Assembly: GCA_016699855.1 (NCBI GenBank)
Contig: CP064988.1
Location: forward strand, 3,066,501 to 3,130,500
DNA length: 64,000 nucleotides
Reading direction: 5' to 3'
DNA from: Rhodospirillales bacterium
Lineage (GTDB): Bacteria > Pseudomonadota > Alphaproteobacteria > Reyranellales > Reyranellaceae
Positions 34,953-42,978 of the stretch are shown piece after piece. Both the position numbers and the translations under genes were made by a program. The notes beneath the pieces were generated by a model, which was given only the letters and a program-made list of their open reading frames with translations, was not told where the DNA came from and did no database searches. The first letter of the stretch is position 1. Every line of letters begins with the position of its first letter.

Positions 34953-35102
34953 CCACGCCGCGGCCGAAAGCGCCCGTGCCGCCCGGTACGGGCGATTTCA
35001 ATTCCCTACCGGACGCGACCGCTGCCACGTTGATGGCGGTCCGGTGGCCGAATATGCTGGCGCGGTCGCCGCCGGCCGGGGCCCGGGCGGCACGGGGGCC
35101 GC

Positions 35103-36248
35103 ATGACGGAGCCGATCGACGAGGTCCGGACGCTCGAGGCCGCCGGTCTGTTCCTGTCGGCGTACGACCGCGCCATGGCGGCGCTGGCCGCCGGCGCCGA
35201 CGACGACCGGTTGCGGCACCGCGCGGTGCTCGCGCTGGCCCGCGGTGGCGCCACGCGCCCGGCCTTGGCGCTGTTCCGCCAGTTCGGATTGCGCGGCCAC
35301 GCCGAGACGGACATCGCCGCGCTCGAGGGACGGCTGCTCAAGGACCTGGCGCTGCGCGCAGGGCCGGCGCGCATCCAGCCGCTGGCCGCCCGCGCCGCCG
35401 CCGCCTACACACGGGTCTGGCGCCGCGACCCCGCCGCGCCCTATCCGGCGATCAACGCCGCCTCGATGAGCCTGCTGGCCGGCGACCGCCACGGCGCGCT
35501 GGAGATCGCCCGCCGAGTGCGTCTGCTGCAGCGGGACGACGGCGGCTACTGGGCGGCGGCGACGATGGCGGAGGCCAGCGTGCTGCTGGGCGACGCCGAC
35601 ACCGCGCGCCGCCACCTCGAGGTCGCGCAGGCGCGCGCCGGCGACGACTTCGCCGCGCGGGCGACGACCCGCCGCCAGCTCCGGCTGGTCGCCGCCATCA
35701 TGGGCATCGATCCGCGGATCATCGACACGCTGCGCGTGCCGAAGACGATCCACTATTGCGGCCACATGCCCGAGGCCGCGCCGGCGCCCGACGCGGCGCG
35801 CCACGAGCTGGCGCTGGTGGCGCGCATCGACCGCGCGCTCGCCGAGCTGGACGTCTCGTTCGCGTACGGGGCGCTGGCCGCGGGCGCCGACATCCTGTTC
35901 GTCGAGGCGCTGCTGCGCCGGGGAGTGCGGCCGACCGTCGTGCTGCCGTTCGACCGCGAGACGTTCGTGCGCGAATCGGTGCTGCCCTATGGCGCCGCCT
36001 GGGTCGCGCGCTTCGAGCGCTGCGTCGCGAAGTGCGACGTGCCCGAGCCGGAGGGCGGGCGCTACCGCCACGACGAGCTCGATTTCGGCCACGGCAGCCG
36101 CCGCGCCATGGGCCTGGCCCGCCTGCACGCGCGCCGGATCGACGGCGCGGTCGCGCAGGTCGCGGCGTGGGACGGCGTCGCCAGCGCCTGGGAGGCCGGC
36201 ACCGCGTCGGACGTGGCGCGCTGGGCGCGGCCGGCGGCCGGACGATGA
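35103..36248 (+). CDS. TPR-like protein with SLOG-like C-terminal domain, signalling operon gene 1
   Basis: A 381-residue protein. Residues 1 to about 190 are helical pairs resembling a TPR/TRAFs-binding region (AAPYPAINAASMSLLAGD, GYWAAATMAEASVLLGDADTARRHLE). Residues from about 215 are a Rossmann-like domain with KTIHYCGHM, then SFAYGALAAGADILFVEALLRRG and TVVLPFDRETFVRESVLP. That GxLAxGADIL and VLPF pairing resembles SLOG/LOG-like nucleotide-binding domains. In related proteins known to me the same two parts are fused to a class III cyclase; here the cyclase is a separate gene whose ATG overlaps this stop by four bases. Likely senses or makes a nucleotide-derived signal; function unproven. 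Confidence 0.72.
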   Translation: MTEPIDEVRTLEAAGLFLSAYDRAMAALAAGADDDRLRHRAVLALARGGATRPALALFRQFGLRGHAETDIAALEGRLLKDLALRAGPARIQPLAARAAAAYTRVWRRDPAAPYPAINAASMSLLAGDRHGALEIARRVRLLQRDDGGYWAAATMAEASVLLGDADTARRHLEVAQARAGDDFAARATTRRQLRLVAAIMGIDPRIIDTLRVPKTIHYCGHMPEAAPAPDAARHELALVARIDRALAELDVSFAYGALAAGADILFVEALLRRGVRPTVVLPFDRETFVRESVLPYGAAWVARFERCVAKCDVPEPEGGRYRHDELDFGHGSRRAMGLARLHARRIDGAVAQVAAWDGVASAWEAGTASDVARWARPAAGR

Positions 36249-36910
36249 ACCTCGGTTGCGGCTGGCGCCGGCCGGCCGCGCCCGCGCCGTCGGCGCCCGA
36301 CCCGCTGCGGCGGCGGTGGATGGGCGTCCTGTTCGGCGACCTGCCGCGGTTCAGCACGCTCGACGACGACGGCCTCGGGCGCTTCTACCGCGGGCCGCTG
36401 GCCGAGATGGGCCGGGTGGTCGACCACCACGCGCCGCGCTACCGCAACGCCTGGGGCGACGCCGTGCAGCTCGCGTTCGATTCGTCGCGGCAGGCGGCGG
36501 CCTGCGCGCTCGGGCTACGCCAGACGGTGACGGCGCAATCGCTGACCGCCGCCGGCCTGCCGCCGGCGCTGGTGCCGCGGCTGGCGCTCGACCACGGGCC
36601 GGTGCTGGCGGTCGCCGACGCCGTGCAGCGCGCCCACAAATTCGCCGGCCGCGTCATGACCCGCGCCGCGCGCATCGAACCGGTCACGCCGCCCGGCCAG
36701 ATCTACGCCACCGAGGCGTTCGCCTGCGAGGTGGCGCTCGACCCCGGCGCCGTCTGCGACTGCGACTACGCCGGCCGCGTGCCGACGGCGAAGGATTTCG
36801 GCGTGCTGCCGCTCTACGCCGTGCACCCGCCGCGCCTGTCGTCGGCCGAGATCGAGGCCGCGCTGCGCGCGCCGGACGCCGCGCCGCCCGCCGCCGGAGC
36901 CGCGCCATGA
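36245..36910 (+). CDS. class III adenylate/guanylate cyclase domain protein, signalling operon gene 2
   Basis: A 221-residue protein made almost only of a class III nucleotide cyclase domain. The two metal-binding aspartates are recognisable: Asp32 in VLFGDLPRFS and Asp72 in RNAWGDAVQLAF. The transition-state Arg is present (Arg143 in RAARIEP), but the usual Asn three residues before the AAR is Thr139 (GRVMTRAARIEP), so activity may be altered. The start ATG 36245 overlaps the previous stop (ATGA) and the stop overlaps the next ATG in the same manner, giving strict translational coupling. It probably pairs with the TPR/SLOG-like protein to make a cyclic nucleotide for the Crp-like protein that follows. 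Confidence 0.75.
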   Translation: MNLGCGWRRPAAPAPSAPDPLRRRWMGVLFGDLPRFSTLDDDGLGRFYRGPLAEMGRVVDHHAPRYRNAWGDAVQLAFDSSRQAAACALGLRQTVTAQSLTAAGLPPALVPRLALDHGPVLAVADAVQRAHKFAGRVMTRAARIEPVTPPGQIYATEAFACEVALDPGAVCDCDYAGRVPTAKDFGVLPLYAVHPPRLSSAEIEAALRAPDAAPPAAGAAP

Positions 36911-37638
36911 GCGACGACGGCGCGGATCTCGCCACGGCGCTCGGCGCCTTCCCGGTGTTCGCCGGTCTGCCGGCGGCGGCGCTGCGCAAGCTGGCGGCCG
37001 GCGCGGTCACCCAGCGCTGCGACGACGGCGCGGCGATCTTCGCGCTGGGCGAGCCCGCCGACACGGTGTTCGCGGTGCTGGGCGGCGACGGGCGCGTCCG
37101 GGTCGACGTGCCCGACGCCGCCAGCAAGCGGCTGATGGTCGAGGTGTTCCGCGAGCGCGACATCTTCGGCGAGATGGGCGTGATCGACGGCGGCGCGCGC
37201 AGCGCCGACGCCACGGCCGACGGCGTCGTGCGCATCGCCCGCATCCGGGGAGCGCAGTTCCTCGACGTGATGGAGACGAGCCCGGTCCTCGGCGCCAACC
37301 TCGTGCGGCTGCTGAGCCGGCGGCTGCGGCGCACCTTCGGGCTGTTCCAGGACGCGATCTTCGAGCCGCTGGAGGTGCGGCTGGCGCGCCAGATCCTCTA
37401 TCTCGCCGCCGTCGGCGCGCGCCGGACGGACGGGAAGCTGCGGATCGCCGGCCGCTTCCGGCAGGGCGACCTCGCCGACCTGCTGGGCACGACCACGCGC
37501 AGCATCATCACCATCCTCAACGACTGGCGCGCGCGCAAGCTGGTCGACTACGACGCGCAGCGCGGGTTCGTGACGGTCCTCGACGAGCCGCGCTTCCGCG
37601 CCATCGTCGACCACGCCGGGGTCGCCGACACGCGGTGA
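36907..37638 (+). CDS. Crp/Fnr family transcriptional regulator, signalling operon gene 3
   Basis: A 243-residue regulator. Residues 15-130 are a cyclic-nucleotide-binding domain with an intact phosphate-binding cassette, FGEMGVIDGGARSADATA (Glu89, Arg98, Ser99, Ala100), so a cyclic nucleotide ligand is plausible. A long dimer helix follows (LLSRRLRRTFGLFQDA), then a winged helix-turn-helix at about 186-212 (RQGDLADLLGTTTRSIITILNDW). No Fnr-type N-terminal Cys cluster is present. The ATG overlaps the cyclase stop by four bases. Target genes are unknown. Confidence 0.87.
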   Translation: MSDDGADLATALGAFPVFAGLPAAALRKLAAGAVTQRCDDGAAIFALGEPADTVFAVLGGDGRVRVDVPDAASKRLMVEVFRERDIFGEMGVIDGGARSADATADGVVRIARIRGAQFLDVMETSPVLGANLVRLLSRRLRRTFGLFQDAIFEPLEVRLARQILYLAAVGARRTDGKLRIAGRFRQGDLADLLGTTTRSIITILNDWRARKLVDYDAQRGFVTVLDEPRFRAIVDHAGVADTR

Positions 37639-37645
37639 GGCGCGA

Positions 37646-38554
37646 TCAGGCGAACGCCGCGAAGATCTCCTCTATCGCCTTCATCTGGTTGCCGGCGGCC
37701 GAGGACGGCACGAGGATCGGCGTGCGCACGCCGGCGGCGCGCCACGCCGCCACGCCGTCGCGTACCTTCGCCACCGGTCCGAACAGCGTGTTGTCGGCCA
37801 GCCATTTGTCGGTGAGGTACCTCGGCACGTCGTCGCGTCGGCCCTCGGCGATCGCCTTCTCGATGGCGTCCATCTCCTCGACGTAGCCCGCCTCCTTCCA
37901 GTAGTTCCGGTAGTTCGGCAGGAAGGCGTAGTTGCTCAGGGTGCGCCGGTTGACCGCCTTGGCGGCCTCGACGTCGTCGCTGACGCAGGTCGGGATCATG
38001 TCGCCGATGAAGAAGCCGGGGTCGCTCCGCTTGGCCGCCGGCAGCGCCGCCAGCGACTCGCCCATGTGCGACAACGAGGCGTTGGCGAACACCACGCCCT
38101 CCGCCATCTCGCCCGACAGCGCCACCATGCGCTTGCGCAGCGCCGCGACGATGATCGGCGGCAGCGGTCCGAACGCGGTCTCTGCGCGGAACTTCTCGAT
38201 GAAGGCGCGGGTGTCGGCCAGCGGCTTGCCCGGCGTCACGCCCATCCTGACGTGCGACGGGCCGTGCGCGATGCCGATCCCCATCCGGAACCGGCCGCCC
38301 GAGACCTCGTGCATCATCGCCGCGCTCTGCGCGAAATCGACCATGGTGCGCTGGTAGATCGGCGCGATCGCCGTGCCGAACGTCACCGTGGACGTGTTCC
38401 ACGCCAGAGCCTCGCACATCGACATGTTGCCGACCGGACTGGGAACGTAGATGCCGTCGAACCCGCGCCGCTCCGCCTCCTGGCACAGCTCGATGGTGCG
38501 CCGGCGGCGGCCGGGCATGGCGATCAGGCACAGGGCGGGAAGCGGTTCGGCCAT
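37646..38554 (-). CDS. LLM class flavin-dependent oxidoreductase
   Basis: A 302-residue luciferase-like oxidoreductase, more like the F420-type members. Family features include AERRGFDGIYVPSPVGNMSM, TVTFGTAIAPIYQR, SGGRFRMGIGIAHGPSH and a C-terminal PILVPSSAAGNQ. It is convergent with the Crp-like gene (7 bases between stops). It is probably expressed with the SDR gene just upstream on the same strand, although 58 bases separate them. Substrate unknown. Confidence 0.85.
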   Translation of the reverse strand: MAEPLPALCLIAMPGRRRRTIELCQEAERRGFDGIYVPSPVGNMSMCEALAWNTSTVTFGTAIAPIYQRTMVDFAQSAAMMHEVSGGRFRMGIGIAHGPSHVRMGVTPGKPLADTRAFIEKFRAETAFGPLPPIIVAALRKRMVALSGEMAEGVVFANASLSHMGESLAALPAAKRSDPGFFIGDMIPTCVSDDVEAAKAVNRRTLSNYAFLPNYRNYWKEAGYVEEMDAIEKAIAEGRRDDVPRYLTDKWLADNTLFGPVAKVRDGVAAWRAAGVRTPILVPSSAAGNQMKAIEEIFAAFA

Positions 38555-38612
38555 CGCGGGGTTTCCTTCTCGGTGACGGCCGTCTCGGCCGGTGGGACGG
38601 CGGCGGCGCCGC

Positions 38613-39362
38613 TCAGTGGAACGTGCGGCCGGAATCGATGACCAAGGTCTGGCCGGTCATGGTGTTGGTGCGGCACATCGTGACCACCTGGTCGGCGACG
38701 TCGTCCTTGTCGGCGGCCTTGCCGAGCAGCGAGGCGCTGGCGGCCTTCTCGATCTGCTCCGGCCGCAGGTTCGACGTCGCGCGGGTGCCCTCGAGCAGGC
38801 CGGGCGCGACGCAGTTCACCAGCACCTCCGGCGCCAGCGCCACGGCCATGCATTTGGTGAGGTGGATCAGGCCGGCCTTCGAGACGGCGTAGGGGATCGA
38901 CGATCCTTGCGGGCCGAGCCCGGCGACCGAGGAGATGTTGACGATCCGTCCGCCGCCGCCGCGCTTCATCACCGGCGCGACGGCCTTGGTGGTGAGCATC
39001 GGCCCGGTGAGGTTGATGTCGATGATCTTGGTCCATTCCTCGTAGGTCATGGCGTCGAGGTCGGTGAACGGGATCGAGATGTTATACGCGGCGTCGTTGA
39101 TCAGGATGTCGAGCCGGCCGAAGCGTTTGACGACGTCGTCGACCATCGCGGCGACCTGGTCGCGCTTCGTGACGTCGCACGCGAAGGCGGCGGCGGCCAC
39201 CTGGTGGCGCTCGAGATCGCGCGCGACCTCCGCGGCCTGTTCGGCGCTGCGGGCGTAGACGACGGCGATGTGGCAGCCCTGCGCCGCCAGCGCGTGGCAG
39301 ATGCGCTGGCCGAGCCCGCCATTGCCGCCGGTGACGACGGCGACCTTGCCTTTGAGGTCCAT
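38613..39362 (-). CDS. SDR family NAD(P)-dependent oxidoreductase (FabG-like)
   Basis: A 249-residue short-chain dehydrogenase. The cofactor motif is VTGGNGGLGQRI, NDAAYN is the NNAG-like block, and the catalytic Ser (NISSVAG) and YAVSKAG Tyr-Lys pair are intact. The C-terminal part (VNCVAPGLLEGTRA) is typical. The ATG at 39362 has GGGGAAGG upstream; the open frame further upstream is not coding. It lies between the TPP enzyme and LLM genes on the same strand. The exact substrate (a ketone or 3-oxoacyl compound) is not clear. Confidence 0.9.
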   Translation of the reverse strand: MDLKGKVAVVTGGNGGLGQRICHALAAQGCHIAVVYARSAEQAAEVARDLERHQVAAAAFACDVTKRDQVAAMVDDVVKRFGRLDILINDAAYNISIPFTDLDAMTYEEWTKIIDINLTGPMLTTKAVAPVMKRGGGGRIVNISSVAGLGPQGSSIPYAVSKAGLIHLTKCMAVALAPEVLVNCVAPGLLEGTRATSNLRPEQIEKAASASLLGKAADKDDVADQVVTMCRTNTMTGQTLVIDSGRTFH

Positions 39363-39466
39363 GTGCCTTCCCCGCTGTCGGGCCCGCCGGATACGGCGGC
39401 GCGACGATATCGCAATGTCGCGGCCCGCCAAAGCGCGGTCGCGCGGATCTCCGGGAGGTCGGCGCG

Positions 39467-41086
39467 TCAGCGCCGCTTCGGCGCGTGGAACTCGTAGGGC
39501 GGGTAGTCCTTGGTGATGTCCGAGACGACCTCGATCACCGCCGGCGCGTTGGCCGCCAGCGCCTCCTTGAGCGCGCCGCGCAGCCCGTCGGAATCCTCGA
39601 CGCGCCATGCCGCGACGCCGAAGGCGCGGGCGTACGCGACGAAGTCGGGATTGGCGAGCAGCGAGCCGGAGTGCCGGCCCTCGTACAGCCGCTGCTGGTC
39701 GCGCAGCACGTTGCCGTATGAGTTGTTGTTGACCACCACTGTGACGAGGTTGATGCCGAACTGCACGGCGGTGGCGAGATCGGAGCCGCCGAACAGGAAG
39801 CCGCCGTCGCCGGTGATCGAGACCACGGCGCGATCGGGGTTGGCGACCTTGACGCCCAGCGCGGTGGGGAAGCCGTAGCCCAGCGTGCCGGAGAACCCCG
39901 AGGTGATCAGCGTCCGCGGCCGGTGCACCGGGTAGCCGTACCAGGCGATGTACGCGACCTGCGTCACCTCGTCGACGACGATGCCATCGTCGGGCAGCGC
40001 GTCGCGGATCGCTTCGACCATCGAATATTGCGGCTGCGCCTTCTGGATCGCGGCCAACGCCACGGCCTTCGCCTCGGTCACGGCGGCGCGGCGTCCGGGG
40101 TCGTCGCGGCGCGCGACGGCGTCACGCAGCGCGCGGGCGCCGTCGGCCGAGTCCGCCACGATCGCCACGTCGACCGGCAAGCGGCGGTGCTCGGCGGGAT
40201 CGATGTCGATGCGCGCGACCTTCAGCCCGGCCGGCGCCGGCGCCCAGCGCGCGATCGGCACGTCGAGCCTCGTGCCGATGCCGATCAGCAGATCGGTGGT
40301 GTCCCAGAGATGGAAGCCGCCGACCGTGTTCAACGACAGCGGATGGCGGGAGTCGACGACGCCCTTGCCGGTGCGGAACGACACGACAGGCGCGCCGATA
40401 CGCTCGGCCAGCGCCAGCACCTCGGGGCCGGCGTCGGCCGCGCCGCCGCCGACCCAGATCATCGGCGCCTTGGCGCCGTCGACCAGCTTGGCCAGCGCCG
40501 CGATCTTCTCGGGATCGGGAACCGGGTTGGCACGCCGGCCCAGCGGCTCCAGCGGCGTGACGTCGGCGCTGGCCGAGAACATGTCCCACGGCATCTCGAC
40601 GGCGACCGGACCGGGACGGCCCGACAGCATCGCCTGGAAGGCGCGCGCCATGACCTGCGGCGCCTCGGTCGGATGCTCGATGCGCTCCGCGAACTTCAGC
40701 AGCGTCTTCAGCGTCGCGAGCTGGTCGGGCATCTCGTGGAGCTGGCCGCGGCCGCGGCCGATCATGGCGCTCGGCACCTGGCCGGTGATGCACATGACCG
40801 GCGCGTTCACGCCCCAGGCCGTGGTCAGCGCGCCCATGGTGTTCATCACGCCGGGGCCGGGCACGACCGTGAAGGCCGACGGCCGGCCGGTCGACAGCGC
40901 GTAGCCCAGCGCCATGTAGGCCGTGGTCTGCTCGTGCCGCGCGTTGACGACGCGCAGCCGGTTGGCGTTGCGCGCGAAGGCGTCGAACAGCCCGTACATC
41001 TGCACGCCGGGCAGGCCGAATATCGTGTCGATCCCGTGGCGCAGGATGGAATCGACGATGGCGTCTCCGCCGGTCATGCGAGGCAT
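39467..41086 (-). CDS. thiamine pyrophosphate-dependent enzyme (acetolactate synthase-like)
   Basis: A 539-residue enzyme of the acetolactate synthase, benzoylformate decarboxylase and oxalyl-CoA decarboxylase superfamily. The N-terminal PYR domain has the catalytic Glu52 (NARHEQTTAYMALGYA), the middle domain a degraded FAD-type fold, and the C-terminal PP domain the TPP motif ITGDGGFLFGG..NNNSYGN. No small regulatory subunit (ilvH) is adjacent, so biosynthetic acetolactate synthase is unlikely. The ATG at 41086 begins MPRMTGGDAIVD. Function is probably a decarboxylase or carboligase in carbon metabolism. Confidence 0.85.
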   Translation of the reverse strand: MPRMTGGDAIVDSILRHGIDTIFGLPGVQMYGLFDAFARNANRLRVVNARHEQTTAYMALGYALSTGRPSAFTVVPGPGVMNTMGALTTAWGVNAPVMCITGQVPSAMIGRGRGQLHEMPDQLATLKTLLKFAERIEHPTEAPQVMARAFQAMLSGRPGPVAVEMPWDMFSASADVTPLEPLGRRANPVPDPEKIAALAKLVDGAKAPMIWVGGGAADAGPEVLALAERIGAPVVSFRTGKGVVDSRHPLSLNTVGGFHLWDTTDLLIGIGTRLDVPIARWAPAPAGLKVARIDIDPAEHRRLPVDVAIVADSADGARALRDAVARRDDPGRRAAVTEAKAVALAAIQKAQPQYSMVEAIRDALPDDGIVVDEVTQVAYIAWYGYPVHRPRTLITSGFSGTLGYGFPTALGVKVANPDRAVVSITGDGGFLFGGSDLATAVQFGINLVTVVVNNNSYGNVLRDQQRLYEGRHSGSLLANPDFVAYARAFGVAAWRVEDSDGLRGALKEALAANAPAVIEVVSDITKDYPPYEFHAPKRR

Positions 41087-41218
41087 TGGCGTTTCCCGTG
41101 TGGATCTGGATGGTCGATCCTGACACGAATCGCCGGACGGCGGCGCGGATTTGCGGAGGGTCGTTCACGGAACCGCTGCGAGCGATTTCGGAACGCGTCG
41201 AAGCGACGATGGAGGCGC

Positions 41219-41295
41219 TGGCGTCCCCGAGAGGATTCGAACCTCCGACCTCCGGTTTAGGAAACCGCTGCTCTATCCGGCTGAGCTACGGGGAC
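41219..41295 (-). tRNA. tRNA-Arg (anticodon CCU)
   Basis: A complete 77-nt cloverleaf on the minus strand with the 3' CCA encoded. The acceptor stem GTCCCCG pairs with CGGGGAC, the D-arm is AGCTCAGCCGGATAGAGC, the anticodon loop is TCCTAAA and the T-loop has GGTTCGAATCC. The anticodon CCT reads the rare AGG codon. The flanking 41087-41218 and 41296-41419 stretches show no gene and nothing else recognisable. No integration remnants were seen next to it. Confidence 0.97.
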
Positions 41296-41419
41296 GTGGC
41301 GACGGCGCCGACGCGGCCCTTATATCAAGCCGCCGGCCGCGAATGAAGCGGGGCCTCGTTGTGGCGGTCCCGTCGCGGCGGTACCCTGCCGGGAACGAGG
41401 TGCGGGGAGGGGATCGGCG

Positions 41420-42070
41420 ATGGCGGCCTGGAGCGAATACTCGCGCTTCGTCATCGCGCTGTTCTCGATCCTGACGCCGTTCGCCGCCATCCCCATCTTC
41501 CTCGACCTGACCCGCGACATGCAGCCGGCGGGCCGCGCGAAGGTCCTGCGCGCGGCCGTGGCGACGGTGTTCACGGTGCTGGTCGGCGCCGCCCTGGGCG
41601 GCGACCTGCTGCTGCGGCTGCTCGGCACCAGCCTCGATTCGTTCCGCGTCGGCGGCGGCATCGTGCTGCTGCTGATGGCGCTGTCGATGCTCAGCGCCCA
41701 GGTCAGCGGCGTCCAGCGCACCCAGGAGGAGGCCGACGAGGCCGGCCACCGCGCCGCCATCGGCGTGGTGCCGCTGGGCCTGCCGCTGCTGGCCGGCCCG
41801 GGATCGATCAGCGCCGTGGTGATCGAGATGCAGCGCGTCGGCGCCGGCGGCTTCAGCGTCTGGGTCCACGGTGCGCTGGTGATCCTGTGCATCGCCGTCG
41901 TCTGCGCCATCGTCTGGGTCGGCCTGGCGCTGGCCGAGCCGATGGGGCGGCGCCTTGGCCGCACCGGCCTGAACGTGCTCAACCGCCTGTTCGGGCTGCT
42001 GCTGGCGGCGATCGCCATCGAGACCTTCGCCGCCGGGCTGCGCGGCCTGCTGCCCGGTCTGGCGCGTTGA
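41420..42070 (+). CDS. MarC family inner-membrane protein
   Basis: A 216-residue membrane protein with six hydrophobic segments. It matches the MarC/UPF0056 family (FSILTPFAAIPIFLDLT at the N terminus, GGGIVLLLMALSM, then GVVPLGLPLLAGPGSISAVV and IAIETFAAGLRG at the C terminus). The physiological role is not established; the earlier link to multiple antibiotic resistance was not confirmed in E. coli. A GGGGAGGGG ribosome site precedes ATG 41420. Confidence 0.9.
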   Translation: MAAWSEYSRFVIALFSILTPFAAIPIFLDLTRDMQPAGRAKVLRAAVATVFTVLVGAALGGDLLLRLLGTSLDSFRVGGGIVLLLMALSMLSAQVSGVQRTQEEADEAGHRAAIGVVPLGLPLLAGPGSISAVVIEMQRVGAGGFSVWVHGALVILCIAVVCAIVWVGLALAEPMGRRLGRTGLNVLNRLFGLLLAAIAIETFAAGLRGLLPGLAR

Positions 42071-42164
42071 CGCAGCGTTGCGTCCGGCGCTGGTGTGCCG
42101 GCGGGCGGCGCCGGCGTATCCTGCGGGCGACCACGCCGAGACCGCCCCGAGGGAGAGACTGGAC

Positions 42165-42947
42165 ATGGCGAAGATCGCCACCGCCGCCGAGGTCCTGGAC
42201 AAGGACGCGCCGAAACTGAAGGTCGGCCAGGAGCGGCCGGTCGACAAGACCTACGAGGGCGACAAGCATCCCGCGATGAAGCCGCGCGACGCGGCGACCC
42301 TGATCATCGTGCGCAAGCCCCGGGCCGCCGACGGCATGCCGGAGGTGCTGCTGGGCTGCCGCGACGCCGGCCACGCCTTCATGCCCAACCGTTACGTATT
42401 CCCGGGCGGCCGCGTCGACAAGGTCGACGCGCGGGTGCCCGTGGCGACGCCGTTGCGGCCGGAGGTCGACGAGCGCCTGCGTCGCGCCGCCAGCGCCCAG
42501 AAGGCCCGCGCGTTGGCGAACGCGGCCATCCGGGAGACCTGGGAGGAGACCGGGCTGATCGTCGGCGACAGGTGGGACGGTGAGGCGCCGGCGGACCTCG
42601 ACGAGGGCTGGCACGGATTCTTCGCGAACAAATTCGCGCCGGCGCTGCACCACCTCGACTACATCGCCCGCGCCGTCACGCCGCCCGGACGTCCGCGCCG
42701 CTTCAACGCGCGCTTCTTCATGACCGACGCCGATGTCCTGCAGGGCGAGCTCAAGGACAGCAGCGAGCTGGGCGACATCCGCTGGGTGCGCCTCGACGAG
42801 GCCCAGAAGCTGCCGCTGCCGACAATCACCGGCATCATCCTCGGCGAGGTCGGACGGCTGATCAAGGAGCCGCCGGCCAAGGACGTGCAGCGCCGGATCC
42901 CGCTGTTCAAGACCGTCCACCGCAAGCACATGCTGCTCGAGGAGTGA
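42165..42947 (+). CDS. NUDIX hydrolase (long type with interrupted Nudix box)
   Basis: A 260-residue NUDIX protein that probably hydrolyses a nucleoside diphosphate-linked compound or CoA derivative. The Nudix elements are YVFPGGRVDKVD at 78-88 and AIRETWEETGLI at 121-132, but an insertion of about 40 residues (VPVATPLRPEVDERLRRAAS and following) separates them, as in NUDT19-like CoA hydrolases. ATG 42165 has a GGGAGAG site; the open frame to 42078 is the weaker start. It lies downstream of marC in the same direction. Confidence 0.85.
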   Translation: MAKIATAAEVLDKDAPKLKVGQERPVDKTYEGDKHPAMKPRDAATLIIVRKPRAADGMPEVLLGCRDAGHAFMPNRYVFPGGRVDKVDARVPVATPLRPEVDERLRRAASAQKARALANAAIRETWEETGLIVGDRWDGEAPADLDEGWHGFFANKFAPALHHLDYIARAVTPPGRPRRFNARFFMTDADVLQGELKDSSELGDIRWVRLDEAQKLPLPTITGIILGEVGRLIKEPPAKDVQRRIPLFKTVHRKHMLLEE

Positions 42948-42978
42948 GTGCGCGGCCGCCGGCCGTCGCCGCGCGGCC

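Noticed and set aside
34976..36910. A 644-codon frame running through the TPR/SLOG gene into the cyclase
   Set aside because: The upstream section overlaps the well-supported TPR/SLOG frame and is Arg/Pro-rich; the ATGA overlap at 36245 gives the real start.
41219..41295. tRNA-Arg as an integration site for a mobile element
   Set aside because: No integrase, no duplicated tRNA 3' end and no composition shift are visible on either side.
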